Positions 7,656-16,321 are shown, numbered from the stretch's first letter. The stretch is 64,000 bases of DNA from Limosilactobacillus antri DSM 16041 (GCF_000160835.1 NZ_GG700737.1:1-64000), one strand, 5' to 3'. Program-made: numbers and translations. Notes: generated from the letters alone by a model not told the origin.

Positions 7656-8687
7656 TTAGCCAACGCTTTTCTCAGCCGGCGTTAGGAACTGATCGATAAT
7701 GTGGGATACCCGGTCCAGGTCAACATTACCACCGGATACCAGGCCAACCACGTTCTTCCCCTTGATGTACTTATCATCAACCTTGTGTGCTTCAAGAGCG
7801 GCGGTTGGCAATGCCCCGGCCCCTTCGGCGAAGATCTTAGTTCGTTGCATCAAGTCCTTCATCGCCTGCGCGATCTCGTCTTCGCTGACCAGGACAATTT
7901 CGTCGACTAGCTTGTCAACGATTGGGTAGGTCAGCGATCCCGGCATCGCAACGTCCGTCCCATCAGCCAGGGTGAAGTCATCGTGGTGATAGGTCAGCTT
8001 GCCCTTGTTAACCGATTCGGCCATCCCGTGGACGTTTTCGGATTGGACACCGACAACGTGGATCCCAGGGTTGAAGGACTTGAGGGCCGTAACGATCCCA
8101 GCCATCAAGCCACCGCCACCAACTGGAACCAAGACGGTGTCAACGTTCCACAGGTCTTCAAGGATTTCCAGACCAATCGTCCCTTGACCAGCCATTACGT
8201 ACTTGTCGTTAAACGGGTCAACGATGGTCTTGCCTTCCTTCTTAGCACGTTCAAACATCCATTCGTGTGCGTCATCGAAGGTAGCCCCGTGAATATCAAC
8301 TTCAGCACCGTAACCAGCAGTAGCAGCCCGCTTCATCATTGGTGCTTCATCTGGCATAACAACAGTTGTGTCGATACCTAAGAGCTTACCACTTAATGCC
8401 ACCCCTTGGGCGTGGTTACCGGCAGAAGCAGTAATAACCCCACGCTCTGCTTCTTCCTTTGATAAGTGCTGCATCCGGTTGTTAGCTCCCCGGAACTTAA
8501 AGGAACCAGTCAGCTGCATATCTTCCAGTTTGAGGAAGACGTTGGCATCCGCAACCTGCCGGCTCAAGAACATTGATTGAATCAGAGGTGTTTTCCGAGC
8601 ATATTTACTGATAGTAGCCTTGGCGTCTTCAATATCTTTAATGTTTAAAATGTCTTCTGTCTGTGCGACAACATCGTTTGTAGCCAT
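7656..8687 (-). CDS. Threonine ammonia-lyase (threonine dehydratase)
   Basis: PLP enzyme that deaminates threonine (and serine) to 2-oxobutyrate. The PLP lysine lies in GSFKFRGA (about residues 53-60), ASAGNHAQGVA binds the cofactor region, and the glycine loop is PVGGGGLMAG. The length of 343 residues lacks the C-terminal ACT regulatory region of biosynthetic IlvA, so this is the short catabolic TdcB-like form. ATG at 8687 follows GGAGG; an in-frame TTG at 8702 is part of the ribosome binding region. It lies 48 bases downstream of ald on the same strand, so the two probably form an amino acid deamination operon. Confidence 0.9.
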   Translation of the reverse strand: MATNDVVAQTEDILNIKDIEDAKATISKYARKTPLIQSMFLSRQVADANVFLKLEDMQLTGSFKFRGANNRMQHLSKEEAERGVITASAGNHAQGVALSGKLLGIDTTVVMPDEAPMMKRAATAGYGAEVDIHGATFDDAHEWMFERAKKEGKTIVDPFNDKYVMAGQGTIGLEILEDLWNVDTVLVPVGGGGLMAGIVTALKSFNPGIHVVGVQSENVHGMAESVNKGKLTYHHDDFTLADGTDVAMPGSLTYPIVDKLVDEIVLVSEDEIAQAMKDLMQRTKIFAEGAGALPTAALEAHKVDDKYIKGKNVVGLVSGGNVDLDRVSHIIDQFLTPAEKSVG

Positions 8688-8735
8688 AATACTAACCTCC
8701 AAAATTAGTAAACCGAAGCGACAGCCAAGCTAAGA

Positions 8736-9845
8736 TTAAAGATCCAACTCAGTGTAAGGCAGGTCAAGAGAATCTGCCAAGCCCTTGTTAGTAACCTTAC
8801 CTTCGTAAACGTTGACCCCACTCTTCAAGGATTCATCAGACTTAATAGCCTCATCAATACCCTTGTCAGCGATTTCCAGAAGGTAGTCCAAGTTACCAGC
8901 AGCCAGCGCCATCGTAGCAGTCCGTGGAACGGCACCTGGTTGGTTAGGAACAGCGTAATGAATTACGCCATACTTGGTAAATACTGGGTCATCAATGGTA
9001 GTTGGGTGGTCGATGGTTTCAACAGTTCCACCTTGATCAATGGCAACGTCAGCAATGACACTGCCCTTCTTCATTGACTTAACCATGTATTCCTTAACCA
9101 GCTTCGGTGGACGGGCACCTGGAATCAGAATCGTTGAAATAAACAGGTCGGCATCCTTGATTTCCTTAGCCAGGTTTTCTTCGTTCGATTCAACCACCCG
9201 CAGGTTCTTGCCGGCGTATTGCTTTTCCAGTTCCTTAATCCGCTCGGGGTTCTTTTCAATAATTACAACCGAGCAGTTCATCCCAAGTGCTAAGTCCGCA
9301 GCAGCAATCGCGGCGTTCCCACCACCAAAGATAACAACGTTGCCAGCCGGTACTTCAGCGGTTCCTGGTAATAGGATCCCTTCACCACCGTGCTGTGCTT
9401 CCAGGTAGTAGGCACCCATGATTACGGAACGCCGGCCCGCAATGTGACTCATCGCAGAAAGCAATTCCAGCTTGCCATCCTTAACAATGGTTTCAGCACC
9501 AATGGCAGTAGTGCCCGCCTTCATCATAGCCTCAACAGTTGGCTTGGAAGATGCAAGGTGTTGGAAGCCCCAAACAACTTGGCCCTTCCGGAAGTACTTG
9601 TATTCTTCGGCGTCTGGTTCCTTAACCTTGATTACCAGGTCAGCCTTCCAACCGTCTTCGTGTGAAACGATCTTGGCGCCAGCCTTCTCGTATTCAGCAT
9701 CGTCAAAGCCTGAACCAGCTCCGGCGTTGGTTTCTACGAGAACGGTGTTGCCGGCCTTAACCATTTCCGCAACGTTGTGCGGGGTAGCAGCAACCCGGCC
9801 TTCGCCTTCCTTTTGTTCCTTAATAACAGCAATTGTCATACTCAT
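8736..9845 (-). CDS. ald: Alanine dehydrogenase
   Basis: NAD-dependent interconversion of alanine with pyruvate and ammonia. The 369-residue product has the family N-terminus IAVIKEQKEGEGRVAATP, SHIAGRRSV near the active site, the dinucleotide-binding glycine motif VVIFGGGNAAIAAAD (about residue 170) and the C-terminal NQPGAVPRTAT signature. ATG 9845 lies nine bases after GGGAGG; an in-frame ATG six bases further is an alternative, and upstream codons lack a binding site. First gene of the ald / threonine dehydratase operon. Confidence 0.94.
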   Translation of the reverse strand: MSMTIAVIKEQKEGEGRVAATPHNVAEMVKAGNTVLVETNAGAGSGFDDAEYEKAGAKIVSHEDGWKADLVIKVKEPDAEEYKYFRKGQVVWGFQHLASSKPTVEAMMKAGTTAIGAETIVKDGKLELLSAMSHIAGRRSVIMGAYYLEAQHGGEGILLPGTAEVPAGNVVIFGGGNAAIAAADLALGMNCSVVIIEKNPERIKELEKQYAGKNLRVVESNEENLAKEIKDADLFISTILIPGARPPKLVKEYMVKSMKKGSVIADVAIDQGGTVETIDHPTTIDDPVFTKYGVIHYAVPNQPGAVPRTATMALAAGNLDYLLEIADKGIDEAIKSDESLKSGVNVYEGKVTNKGLADSLDLPYTELDL

Positions 9846-9982
9846 ACTCGAAAACCTCCCTTTTCTTTTGAGTACCCCTTTATTATTCATGAACATTAAG
9901 AATAAGTAAATAGTTTATTGAAATTTTATTAAAATTTACTAATTTGGCTTACGGGGACGGGGTGGAAAAATTAAGGATAAAC

Positions 9983-10022
9983 AAAAAGGCGAGGTGCCGA
10001 TATTATATCGGCGCCTTGCCTT
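9983..10022 (-). terminator. Terminator of the PEPCK-like gene
   Basis: A 17-base-pair hairpin (GGCGAGGTGCCGATA against TATCGGCGCCTTGCC) reads, on the minus strand, into TTTTTG. It follows the PEPCK-like gene by about 45 bases. Confidence 0.85.
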
Positions 10023-10065
10023 AGCCTAAGTTAGAATATTTAACAGCTCTTCCGGTTTAGCGATG

Positions 10066-11760
10066 CTAGTTGTTCATTAAGACATCGAGCAGTTCCCGAG
10101 CAGATTCGTGCAGGGCCTCCTTAGACTTGTCGTTCCCCAGGTGGGTGTAGACTTCACCGACGTAAACGCCGTCGTTAAAGAGCTTCCCAAAGACTTTGTC
10201 GATAATCGGCTTCGTCTTTTCTTCCTCTTGAACGGGACCAAACGGGTTGGCGAAGAAGGTGGTACTCATCCCCACCTCGTCAGTTGTTCCGAGGGCCTTC
10301 CGCTTACCAGCAACAAAGACCTGCTTAGCTTCGTCTTCGTTGTCAAAGCGGTGGATCCCCACCTTATCATCGTAGTTGTTAGCGTAAACCCACATATCAA
10401 TCGGGTGGTGTTTGATGACGTTTTCGTAGGTGTCGGCGGGAATGATAACCCGGGCGTTGGAGAGCTCCGGATTGAGGTAGACCCCCCGGTCCATGTTGTT
10501 AAAGGCGACGGCGCTGGACAGGTCGTCAAGCCGGACGAAGGCCCCGGTTTCGGTTCCTTGGGCGTAGACCTTGCCGTCTTCGCCAATCGCAAAGCTGCCC
10601 ATGTCATCAAAGATGGTTTCCATGTCGACGATCTTGTCGTCGGCGATTTCCTGCATGGCTTCAATCGATTCGGACTTGCCGGCGCCGGAATCGCCAAAGA
10701 AGACCACGTTCTTTTCCTTGCCGTTGGTAAAGCGGACCCGGAGCATGGAACCGTGAATTGGCAGGCGGCCACTGTAAATTTGGTGCAGGTTGTGCAGGGT
10801 CAGGCACATCTTCTTCATATAGCCGAAGTAGGTAGTCTTGTCCGTGTACGGCACTTCGCCGACCCAGATGTCATTGTCAGTATCGTGGTAATAGTGGGAA
10901 ACCATGCCTTCCGTTTCTTTCAGGCCAAAGAGGAGGATCAAGTCGGGCTTTTGTCCCTGAACTTCATCGGGCCGGGCTAATTGGAAGAGGTTGGAAAGGG
11001 CGATTCCGTTTACCAAGTAATCAACGTTGAAGTAAATGTAGGCCAGGCTTTCCCCAATCTTGGCTGGATAGCAGTACCACTGTCCCTTTTGCCCGTGGAA
11101 GCGCTTGATCGGGTTCTCGTCCACCGCGGAGAAAACCCCTTCACGCTTATTACTCTTGGTGTGCATCATCATCGGCGGCCGGAGCATGACGGTATCGATG
11201 AAGTCGATGTCCCGCAGCTGGTCATAGCCGGCGGGAATTGGCCAGTCGTGGGGCTGGACCAGCATGGAGGCGTTGGAGCCGGCGTTAACCTGCCGGTAAG
11301 TTTGGTTAGGGTAGCCCTGGAGCTTTTCTTCAACGACCCGGTAGGCTTCCCGAATCAGGTCGTTAAGGTGACCGTCGATCATCTTGAATTCGTTACCGGC
11401 AATCTTGCTATTGTTGTAGTTAATTACCGTTACCCGGAGCAGGGACCGGTAGAAAGAATATAATTCTTCGACGCTGGCCAAAATATCTTTTGGATCGTAC
11501 TTATCAAAAGCGCTGTCGTCGTCGATCAGGATCTTTTTGAGGACACTTACGTACTGGGTTGGGGTGGCGTTATCGAAGGCGTCATCATCGTACTCGGGGT
11601 TCTTGGAATCGAGGTAGAGCTTGATGATTTCCAATAATTCGTCACTGTTGACCAGTGAATAGGTGTCCTTATAATATGCTTGACTTAGATTTAACAATGC
11701 GACGCCCGCATCGGTGTTTACGTATAGCGATGGGGTTTGAACTTTTTCTTGCTTAGCCAT
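10066..11760 (-). CDS. Divergent PEP carboxykinase-like protein
   Basis: The 564-residue protein aligns in layout with ATP-type phosphoenolpyruvate carboxykinase. Its P-loop region reads VVFFGDSGAGKSES (about residues 350-363), followed by IADDKIVDMETIFDDMG and TETGAFVRLDD. Classic PEPCK has GLSGTGKTT at the P-loop; the form here is closer to the GDSGxGKSE of HPr kinase, a structural relative. Lactobacillus genomes usually annotate such genes as PEPCK, but the change leaves the reaction open. The N-terminal 150 residues look helical and acidic and are unlike classic PEPCK. ATG 11760 follows AAAGGA; a TTG nine bases upstream is less likely. Monocistronic, and divergent from the thioesterase gene. 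Confidence 0.75.
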   Translation of the reverse strand: MAKQEKVQTPSLYVNTDAGVALLNLSQAYYKDTYSLVNSDELLEIIKLYLDSKNPEYDDDAFDNATPTQYVSVLKKILIDDDSAFDKYDPKDILASVEELYSFYRSLLRVTVINYNNSKIAGNEFKMIDGHLNDLIREAYRVVEEKLQGYPNQTYRQVNAGSNASMLVQPHDWPIPAGYDQLRDIDFIDTVMLRPPMMMHTKSNKREGVFSAVDENPIKRFHGQKGQWYCYPAKIGESLAYIYFNVDYLVNGIALSNLFQLARPDEVQGQKPDLILLFGLKETEGMVSHYYHDTDNDIWVGEVPYTDKTTYFGYMKKMCLTLHNLHQIYSGRLPIHGSMLRVRFTNGKEKNVVFFGDSGAGKSESIEAMQEIADDKIVDMETIFDDMGSFAIGEDGKVYAQGTETGAFVRLDDLSSAVAFNNMDRGVYLNPELSNARVIIPADTYENVIKHHPIDMWVYANNYDDKVGIHRFDNEDEAKQVFVAGKRKALGTTDEVGMSTTFFANPFGPVQEEEKTKPIIDKVFGKLFNDGVYVGEVYTHLGNDKSKEALHESARELLDVLMNN

Positions 11761-11889
11761 TTGTCTCAATCCTTTCTTATAGCCTTGCTTCTATTATAAG
11801 CTACTTTTAAATAGCTGGTGAGAAAAATCTCATATTTATCCCATTGTGGTAAAATAGGTAGTAACTAATTGTGGAAGGGGTTTCATGGG

Positions 11890-12396
11890 ATGAAAATAAA
11901 TTGTAAAGAAACACTATCGGTCTCGATCCACCGGGTTTTTAACGCCGACTTAAATGAGCACGGAACGGTTTTCGGTGGCCGGCTCTTGGAATTGGTAGAT
12001 GGGGAAGCATCGGTCGCAGCGATGCGGGTGACCCGGGCAACGGTGGTGACCGCGGCGATGGACCATGTCCAGTTCCTCAAACCCTTCCGCCTGCAAGATT
12101 CAATGTGTATGGAGGCCTACGTCACCGGGATTGGGCACCGTTCACTCGAAGTGTTTGTGAAGGTGATTGGTGAGCACCTCCGGACGGGTGAGCGCTTCTT
12201 GGGCTTTACCTGTTTTATGACCTACGTGATCCAGGATCCGGCCGAAGCGGTTAAGTATGATGGGCTGGTTGCGGAAAACGCTGAACAGCGGGCGTTAATT
12301 GCCGGTTATGAGCAGCGGCGGGACCAGCGGGCTGCCAACCGGGACCACCAGCGGGAGCTATTAGCAGCGATCAAGATTGATAAGCCTTGGGAATAG
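11890..12396 (+). CDS. Acyl-CoA thioesterase of the YkhA/hotdog type
   Basis: Hydrolyses acyl-CoA thioesters in the cytosol. The 168-residue product has the hotdog signature NEHGTVFGGRLLELVDGEA (about residues 19-37) and the later DHVQFLKPF and HRSLEV strands. The C-terminal 30 residues are rich in Arg, Gln and Glu and likely helical. ATG 11890 is spaced well from AAGGGG at 11875; an in-frame TTG at 11869 has no binding site. Physiological substrate unknown. Confidence 0.85.
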   Translation: MKINCKETLSVSIHRVFNADLNEHGTVFGGRLLELVDGEASVAAMRVTRATVVTAAMDHVQFLKPFRLQDSMCMEAYVTGIGHRSLEVFVKVIGEHLRTGERFLGFTCFMTYVIQDPAEAVKYDGLVAENAEQRALIAGYEQRRDQRAANRDHQRELLAAIKIDKPWE

Positions 12397-12400
12397 AACC

Positions 12401-12441
12401 AGCGGGCTGACCATCTCCACTTCGGAGGCGGCCAGCCCGCT
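12401..12441. terminator. Hairpin between convergent genes
   Basis: AGCGGGCTG pairs with CAGCCCGCT around an inner stem (CTCCACTTCGGAG). It sits between the thioesterase gene and the L,D-transpeptidase gene. There is no T run on the plus strand, so termination is likely but not certain. Confidence 0.5.
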
Positions 12442-12488
12442 GTTAGATAATAGCTTATTGACGTGCTGTTCTACGGGGGCATGGTGGG

Positions 12489-13055
12489 CTAGTCTTTTTG
12501 GACAACCACCTTGGTGCCGGCTGGAACGTTCATCATCCATTTAGAATCAGGGACGGAGAGGCGGATGCAACCATGCGGCGCGGTGCTTTTCCCCAACTTA
12601 GCCGCCTCTGCCTTGATGTAGTGACCGTCCTTATCGGTTGGTACGCTGTGGAAGAGGTAGGAACCGTTGTCGTGCCAGGAAACGTAGTTGTTGGCACCGC
12701 ATTTGACCGCCGGGTTGTAAAAGCTGTCGCCTCGGGCGTCTTGGATGGCAAAAGTCCCGGTTGGCGTTGTACTGACCCGCTTGCCGTTTTTGGTTTCGTA
12801 TTTGCCGGCGCTGGCGTACATGGTGTAGACGCACTTATGCCCATCCATGATGTAGACCCGGTTTCGGGCAATGCTGACCTTGATCCAGGGATCCTTCAGC
12901 TTGTTAATATCGGGGTAGGGGACCGTTTCGGACGACTTGCGATAGTTGATTGGCGTCCGCATATGGTCGGCAGCGCTGGCGGTCGCCGGTACAGCCAGAA
13001 AGCAGAGTACGGCGAACCCAGTTGCGAGCAGCAGTAGTAGTTTCTTTATTCTCAT
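12489..13055 (-). CDS. Secreted L,D-transpeptidase (YkuD domain)
   Basis: Extracytoplasmic enzyme that forms or edits 3-3 crosslinks in peptidoglycan. Of 188 residues, the first 28 form a signal peptide (MRIKK followed by a hydrophobic core ending ATASAAD). The YkuD domain fills about residues 60-187, with IKVSIARNRVYIMDG at its start and the catalytic APHGCIRLS near residue 165. There is no binding module besides the catalytic domain. ATG 13055 follows an AAGGGG-like site. A second, longer YkuD gene at 28399 is broken by a stop codon, so this one may carry the activity. Confidence 0.92.
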   Translation of the reverse strand: MRIKKLLLLLATGFAVLCFLAVPATASAADHMRTPINYRKSSETVPYPDINKLKDPWIKVSIARNRVYIMDGHKCVYTMYASAGKYETKNGKRVSTTPTGTFAIQDARGDSFYNPAVKCGANNYVSWHDNGSYLFHSVPTDKDGHYIKAEAAKLGKSTAPHGCIRLSVPDSKWMMNVPAGTKVVVQKD

Positions 13056-13224
13056 TTTTGCTTACCCCTTGTGGTTTAAAATAATCAAACCCATTTTAGC
13101 ATAGTCCCCGCTTAATGAAATATGTATTTTTTAACATGTGTTTTAAATTAAAGAGCGCGCGGGAAAGACGGTGTGGAAAATCTTACCGGCACAAACTCCT
13201 TGGGCGAGTAAGGAAATAATGATT

Positions 13225-13241
13225 GGTCAGTAAAAATCAAA
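13225..13241 (+). promoter_or_regulatory. CtsR-like operator before hsp20
   Basis: GGTCAGT-AAA-AATCAAA resembles the CtsR heptad repeat GGTCAAA-N3-GGTCAAA, with two mismatches in each half. It lies upstream of the CIRCE-like element and of the hsp20 promoter. Confidence 0.4.
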
Positions 13242-13247
13242 ACACAA

Positions 13248-13274
13248 TTAGCAGTTTCCACCTCCAACTGCTAA
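13248..13274 (+). promoter_or_regulatory. CIRCE-like inverted repeat before hsp20
   Basis: TTAGCAGTT-N9-AACTGCTAA is a perfect inverted repeat with nine-base arms and a nine-base spacer. This is the geometry of the HrcA operator CIRCE (TTAGCACTC-N9-GAGTGCTAA); the outer six bases of each arm match and the inner three differ. It ends seven bases before the -35. Confidence 0.65.
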
Positions 13275-13281
13275 TCGGCGC

Positions 13282-13309
13282 TTGCAACCGCCGGCCAGAG
13301 GACTATGAT
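13282..13309 (+). promoter_or_regulatory. hsp20 promoter
   Basis: -35 TTGCAA (13282-13287) and -10 TATGAT (13304-13309) with a 16-base spacer, just downstream of the CIRCE-like repeat. Confidence 0.65.
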
Positions 13310-13347
13310 GAAGGTGTAATCAAGGAATGAGAAAGGATGATTCAATT

Positions 13348-13779
13348 ATGGCTAACGAAATTCAACGTCGTAACAACCTTTTTGACAATTTGATGAATAT
13401 GCGTGACTGGATGAATGATGACTTCTTCTCGGACTTGACTCCCGCCGCGGACCATATGAAGACCGACGTGGCCGAAAATGACCATGGCTACACGGTCAAG
13501 GTTGATATGCCAGGTTTTGATAAGAAAGACATCCACATTAACTATGCTAATAACATTTTGTCCGTCACCGGCCACCGGGACAGTTTTGCCGACGAGAGCG
13601 ACCAAAAGGGCAACATTCTCCACACGGAACGCCGTTATGGCCAGATGAGCCGGCAGTACCGGCTACCGGATGTTGACCGGAGTGCCGTTAAGGCTCAGTA
13701 TGAGAACGGGGTTTTGACACTGGACCTGCCAAAGCTGCAGGCCAGTGACAAGAACGATACGCGGATTGATATTGAATAA
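13348..13779 (+). CDS. Small heat shock protein Hsp20
   Basis: ATP-independent chaperone that holds unfolding proteins. The 143-residue product has an N-terminal arm with LFDNLMNMRDWMNDDFF, an alpha-crystallin domain (about residues 35-130, with VKVDMPGFDKKDIHI and the closing ENGVLTLDLPK) and a short tail without a clear I-x-I motif. ATG 13348 lies about ten bases after AAAGGAT; the in-frame ATG at 13327 precedes that site. CIRCE-like and CtsR-like elements upstream suggest heat-shock control. A strong terminator follows. Confidence 0.93.
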   Translation: MANEIQRRNNLFDNLMNMRDWMNDDFFSDLTPAADHMKTDVAENDHGYTVKVDMPGFDKKDIHINYANNILSVTGHRDSFADESDQKGNILHTERRYGQMSRQYRLPDVDRSAVKAQYENGVLTLDLPKLQASDKNDTRIDIE

Positions 13780-13803
13780 AGCGACCCGGTAATAGTGTAT
13801 ACG

Positions 13804-13852
13804 CAAGAAGGGGTCCAGCGTCCGGCAAAGCCGAACGTTGGACCCCCTTCTT
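13804..13852. terminator. Bidirectional terminator between hsp20 and the HdeD-like gene
   Basis: A long stem pairs AAGAAGGGGTCCAGCGTCCGG with CCGAACGTTGGACCCCCTTCTT around a short loop. It lies between convergent genes, with T-rich or A-rich edges for either direction. Confidence 0.85.
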
Positions 13853-13882
13853 ATTCTTAGCGCTGGATCAACCTCCCAGACA

Positions 13883-14407
13883 CTAGAATGCTTGGATAAT
13901 GTGCATGATTCCAAAGACCATTAGCATGACGGAAACTAGCCAAACAACGGTGATTGCTGACAGCAACGGGCTAAACAGGAGAATAATCCCCAGGATCAGG
14001 CTGATGATGCCTAAAATTACTAACCAGGTAGCGTAACCGCGATGGAATTCCCTGAAGAACTTGGCGCCACGAATCATTGCCAGTGAGTCGATGATGAACC
14101 AGACCGCAAAGAGGATTGCCAAGTACAGGATCCCGAAATTAGGCCAGGCCAATACGAAAATTCCTAAAATAATATCTAAAATTGCAATAAAGATAATCCA
14201 GCCGGTGCTTTCGCCCAAGGTATTGTTGATGAAGTTTCGGAACCATAATTCGTAGATTCCCCGGAGGATGAAGGCAATTCCAACTAGGATTGCCAACAGG
14301 TGCATTGTCTTATCGGGATGGGCAAACGAGACGATGCCAGCGATCACGAATAAAATCCCGAGGACCAGGCTGAACCAGTCGAAGCCCTTTTTGTGTTCAG
14401 TAAACAT
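13883..14407 (-). CDS. HdeD-family membrane protein (DUF308)
   Basis: A 174-residue integral membrane protein with about six hydrophobic helices arranged as repeated hairpins, typical of the HdeD/DUF308 family named after an E. coli acid-resistance protein. Visible segments include FSLVLGILFVIAGIVSF, a central IIFIAILDIILGIFVLAWP and a C-terminal LVSVMLMVFGIMHII. ATG 14407 is close behind AAAGGAAG; a TTG two codons upstream is the alternative. The function in lactobacilli is not established. Confidence 0.8.
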   Translation of the reverse strand: MFTEHKKGFDWFSLVLGILFVIAGIVSFAHPDKTMHLLAILVGIAFILRGIYELWFRNFINNTLGESTGWIIFIAILDIILGIFVLAWPNFGILYLAILFAVWFIIDSLAMIRGAKFFREFHRGYATWLVILGIISLILGIILLFSPLLSAITVVWLVSVMLMVFGIMHIIQAF

Positions 14408-14531
14408 AGTCAACTTCCTTTCTTAGTGTAATCGGTTTAATCATAAACTAAATTATATTTTAAAACAAACTTCCTGCTGAAGAACAACTTGGTATAATTT
14501 TTCACGGTTGATAATATTTAAAACTAAAACA

Positions 14532-14569
14532 GGGAGCTGCGTCAAAACGCGGTTTCGTCACAGCTCCCC
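14532..14569 (-). terminator. Terminator of the small unknown gene
   Basis: GGGAGCTGCGTCAAAACGCG pairs with the mirrored GTTTCGTCACAGCTCCC. Read on the minus strand it runs into TGTTTTAGTTTT. The core GTCAAAAC/GTTT-GTCACAGC recurs in other terminators of this window. Confidence 0.8.
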
Positions 14570-14574
14570 AATCG

Positions 14575-14757
14575 TTATTCGTCGTGCTGTCCCAGGTGTT
14601 CCCGGATCCCGTGCGGAAAGTCTTTGTCGATTTCCTTGAGCAGGGGAACCAGGTAGTTGACGTAGCGGTGGTACGCTTCGAGCGGTTCGAGGTCTTTAGC
14701 ATTGGCCTGGACGAGGGCCACCGCAATATCGTGAGCACGTTGTTCATTTGAAATCAT
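14575..14757 (-). CDS. Small conserved-looking protein of unknown function
   Basis: A 60-residue acidic product starting MISNEQRAHDIAVALVQ, with no signal peptide or membrane segment. It is predicted largely helical from its Leu/Ala/Glu pattern. ATG 14757 is eight bases after GAGG; a GTG three codons upstream overlaps the site. It has its own terminator and stands alone between the HdeD-like gene and the permease. I do not recognise a family. Confidence 0.65.
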   Translation of the reverse strand: MISNEQRAHDIAVALVQANAKDLEPLEAYHRYVNYLVPLLKEIDKDFPHGIREHLGQHDE

Positions 14758-14842
14758 TTCTCTCACCTCGTCCCTAAGTTTACCAGACTTTTCCCTGGTG
14801 CGGCGAATTTCTTTGCTGGTAGCTGGTTACTTTGTCATGTCT

Positions 14843-14856
14843 GGAAAGCGCTTGTG
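14843..14856 (+). promoter_or_regulatory. Possible cre site before the amino acid permease
   Basis: GGAAAGCGCTTGTG holds the AAGCGCTT core of a CcpA site but departs from consensus at both ends. It overlaps a plausible -35 (TTGTGC); the -10 would be TACAAT near 14874. Confidence 0.3.
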
Positions 14857-14955
14857 CAGGAGTGGCAATTGGGTATACAATGAGGGTTCACAATTTACGG
14901 GTTAAAAATGCGGGTTCAAGCAACCCCAAGTAACAACCATAGGAGAATTACAAAG

Positions 14956-16314
14956 ATGAATAAGCAACAAGGGATGAAGAGGAGCCTCAAGAGCCGGCAC
15001 ATCCAGCTGATGGCGCTAGGCGGAACGATCGGGACCGGACTGTTTCTGGGTTCTGGAAAGGCGATTCGGATGGCAGGTCCGGCGATTCTGCTAGCCTACC
15101 TGATTACGGGGATGATCTGTTTTGGAATTATGCGGGCGTTGGGTGAGCTGCTGATGGCCAACCTCAAGTACCGCTCCTTCATGGAAGCCATCCGGGACTA
15201 CCTGGGCAGGCGGGTTAGTTTCATTACCGGCTGGGCGTACTGGGCCTGCTGGCTCGCGCTGGCGATGGCGGAAATCACTGCAATCGGGCTCTACATCCAG
15301 ATCTGGCTGCCGGAGCTTCCCCAGTGGGTGCCGGGCTTGATTACCCTCCTGATCTTTTTATGCCTTAATTTGATCACCGTGAACGTCTTTGGGGAAATCG
15401 AATTCTGGTTTGCCCTGATTAAAATTATTGCGATCCTCGTCTTGATTGCCGTGGGGATTTTTATGATGGTCATCCAGTTCCGCTCCCGGGGCGGTTACGT
15501 GGCGTCACCGGCAAACCTCTTTGCCTATAATGGCTTCTTCGCGACCGGCTGGAAGGGCTTCGTGATGTCCTTTCAAATGGTTGTCTTTGCCTTTGTCGGC
15601 ATCGAGATGGTGGGGGTCACAGCCGCGGAGGCGGAAAACCCGCGGCAGGTGATTCCAAAGGCGATCAACGGTATTCCCATCCGGATCCTGCTCTTTTATA
15701 TCGGTGCGTTGGCGGTAATTATGTGTATTTATCCATGGAACCGCCTGTCACCGACGAACAGTCCCTTCGTGCTGGTCTTTCGTGACGCGGGTTTACGGGG
15801 GGCGGCGAGCCTAGTTAACTTCGTGGTGATTACCGCGGCGGCTTCCGCCTGTAATAGCTCGCTCTACACGACCGGCCGGATGCTGGCGGAGCTGACCTCA
15901 AATGCCCACCGGCCGGCCATCCGCCGTCTTTCCCACCTGTCAAAGAACCAGGTACCGGCCCGGGCCGTGGCCGTTTCGGCAGCGGTGATTGGTCTGGCGG
16001 CGATCCTTAACTTAACGATGCCGGGGGAGGTCTTTACTTTGGTTTCCAGCATCGCGACGACCAGCTTTCTCTTTATCTGGGCGGCGATTATTGGCGCGCA
16101 CTTGCGCTTTATTAAGCTGCACCCGACTGACCGCCGGTTTAAAATGCCGGGTGCGCCGGTGACGGATTGGCTGGTCCTGTTATTCCTCGCCTTCGTGATG
16201 GTCGTGCTCTGCTTTGAAAAGCAGACGCTGATTGCGCTGCTCTTGACCCTGATTTGGTTTGCCGTCCTGGGGGTGGCCTCGCTTAGCCAGCCGTCCCGGA
16301 CGAAAAACGATTAA
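14956..16314 (+). CDS. Amino acid permease (AAT family, APC superfamily)
   Basis: A 452-residue membrane transporter with about 12 helices that imports amino acids by proton symport. The first helix carries the family signature IQLMALGGTIGTGLFLGSG (about residues 17-35). VGIEMVGVTAAEAENPRQVIPKAI (about 212-235) is the conserved loop after helix 6. ATG 14956 follows AGGAGA; the frame extends upstream without a better start. Substrate cannot be told from sequence. Monocistronic, with a terminator after it. Confidence 0.88.
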   Translation: MNKQQGMKRSLKSRHIQLMALGGTIGTGLFLGSGKAIRMAGPAILLAYLITGMICFGIMRALGELLMANLKYRSFMEAIRDYLGRRVSFITGWAYWACWLALAMAEITAIGLYIQIWLPELPQWVPGLITLLIFLCLNLITVNVFGEIEFWFALIKIIAILVLIAVGIFMMVIQFRSRGGYVASPANLFAYNGFFATGWKGFVMSFQMVVFAFVGIEMVGVTAAEAENPRQVIPKAINGIPIRILLFYIGALAVIMCIYPWNRLSPTNSPFVLVFRDAGLRGAASLVNFVVITAAASACNSSLYTTGRMLAELTSNAHRPAIRRLSHLSKNQVPARAVAVSAAVIGLAAILNLTMPGEVFTLVSSIATTSFLFIWAAIIGAHLRFIKLHPTDRRFKMPGAPVTDWLVLLFLAFVMVVLCFEKQTLIALLLTLIWFAVLGVASLSQPSRTKND

Positions 16315-16321
16315 AATGACT

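Noticed and set aside
10108..10980. A 290-codon open frame opposite the PEPCK-like gene
   Set aside because: It is antisense to a convincing gene, has no ribosome binding site, and its composition is what the complement of that gene predicts.
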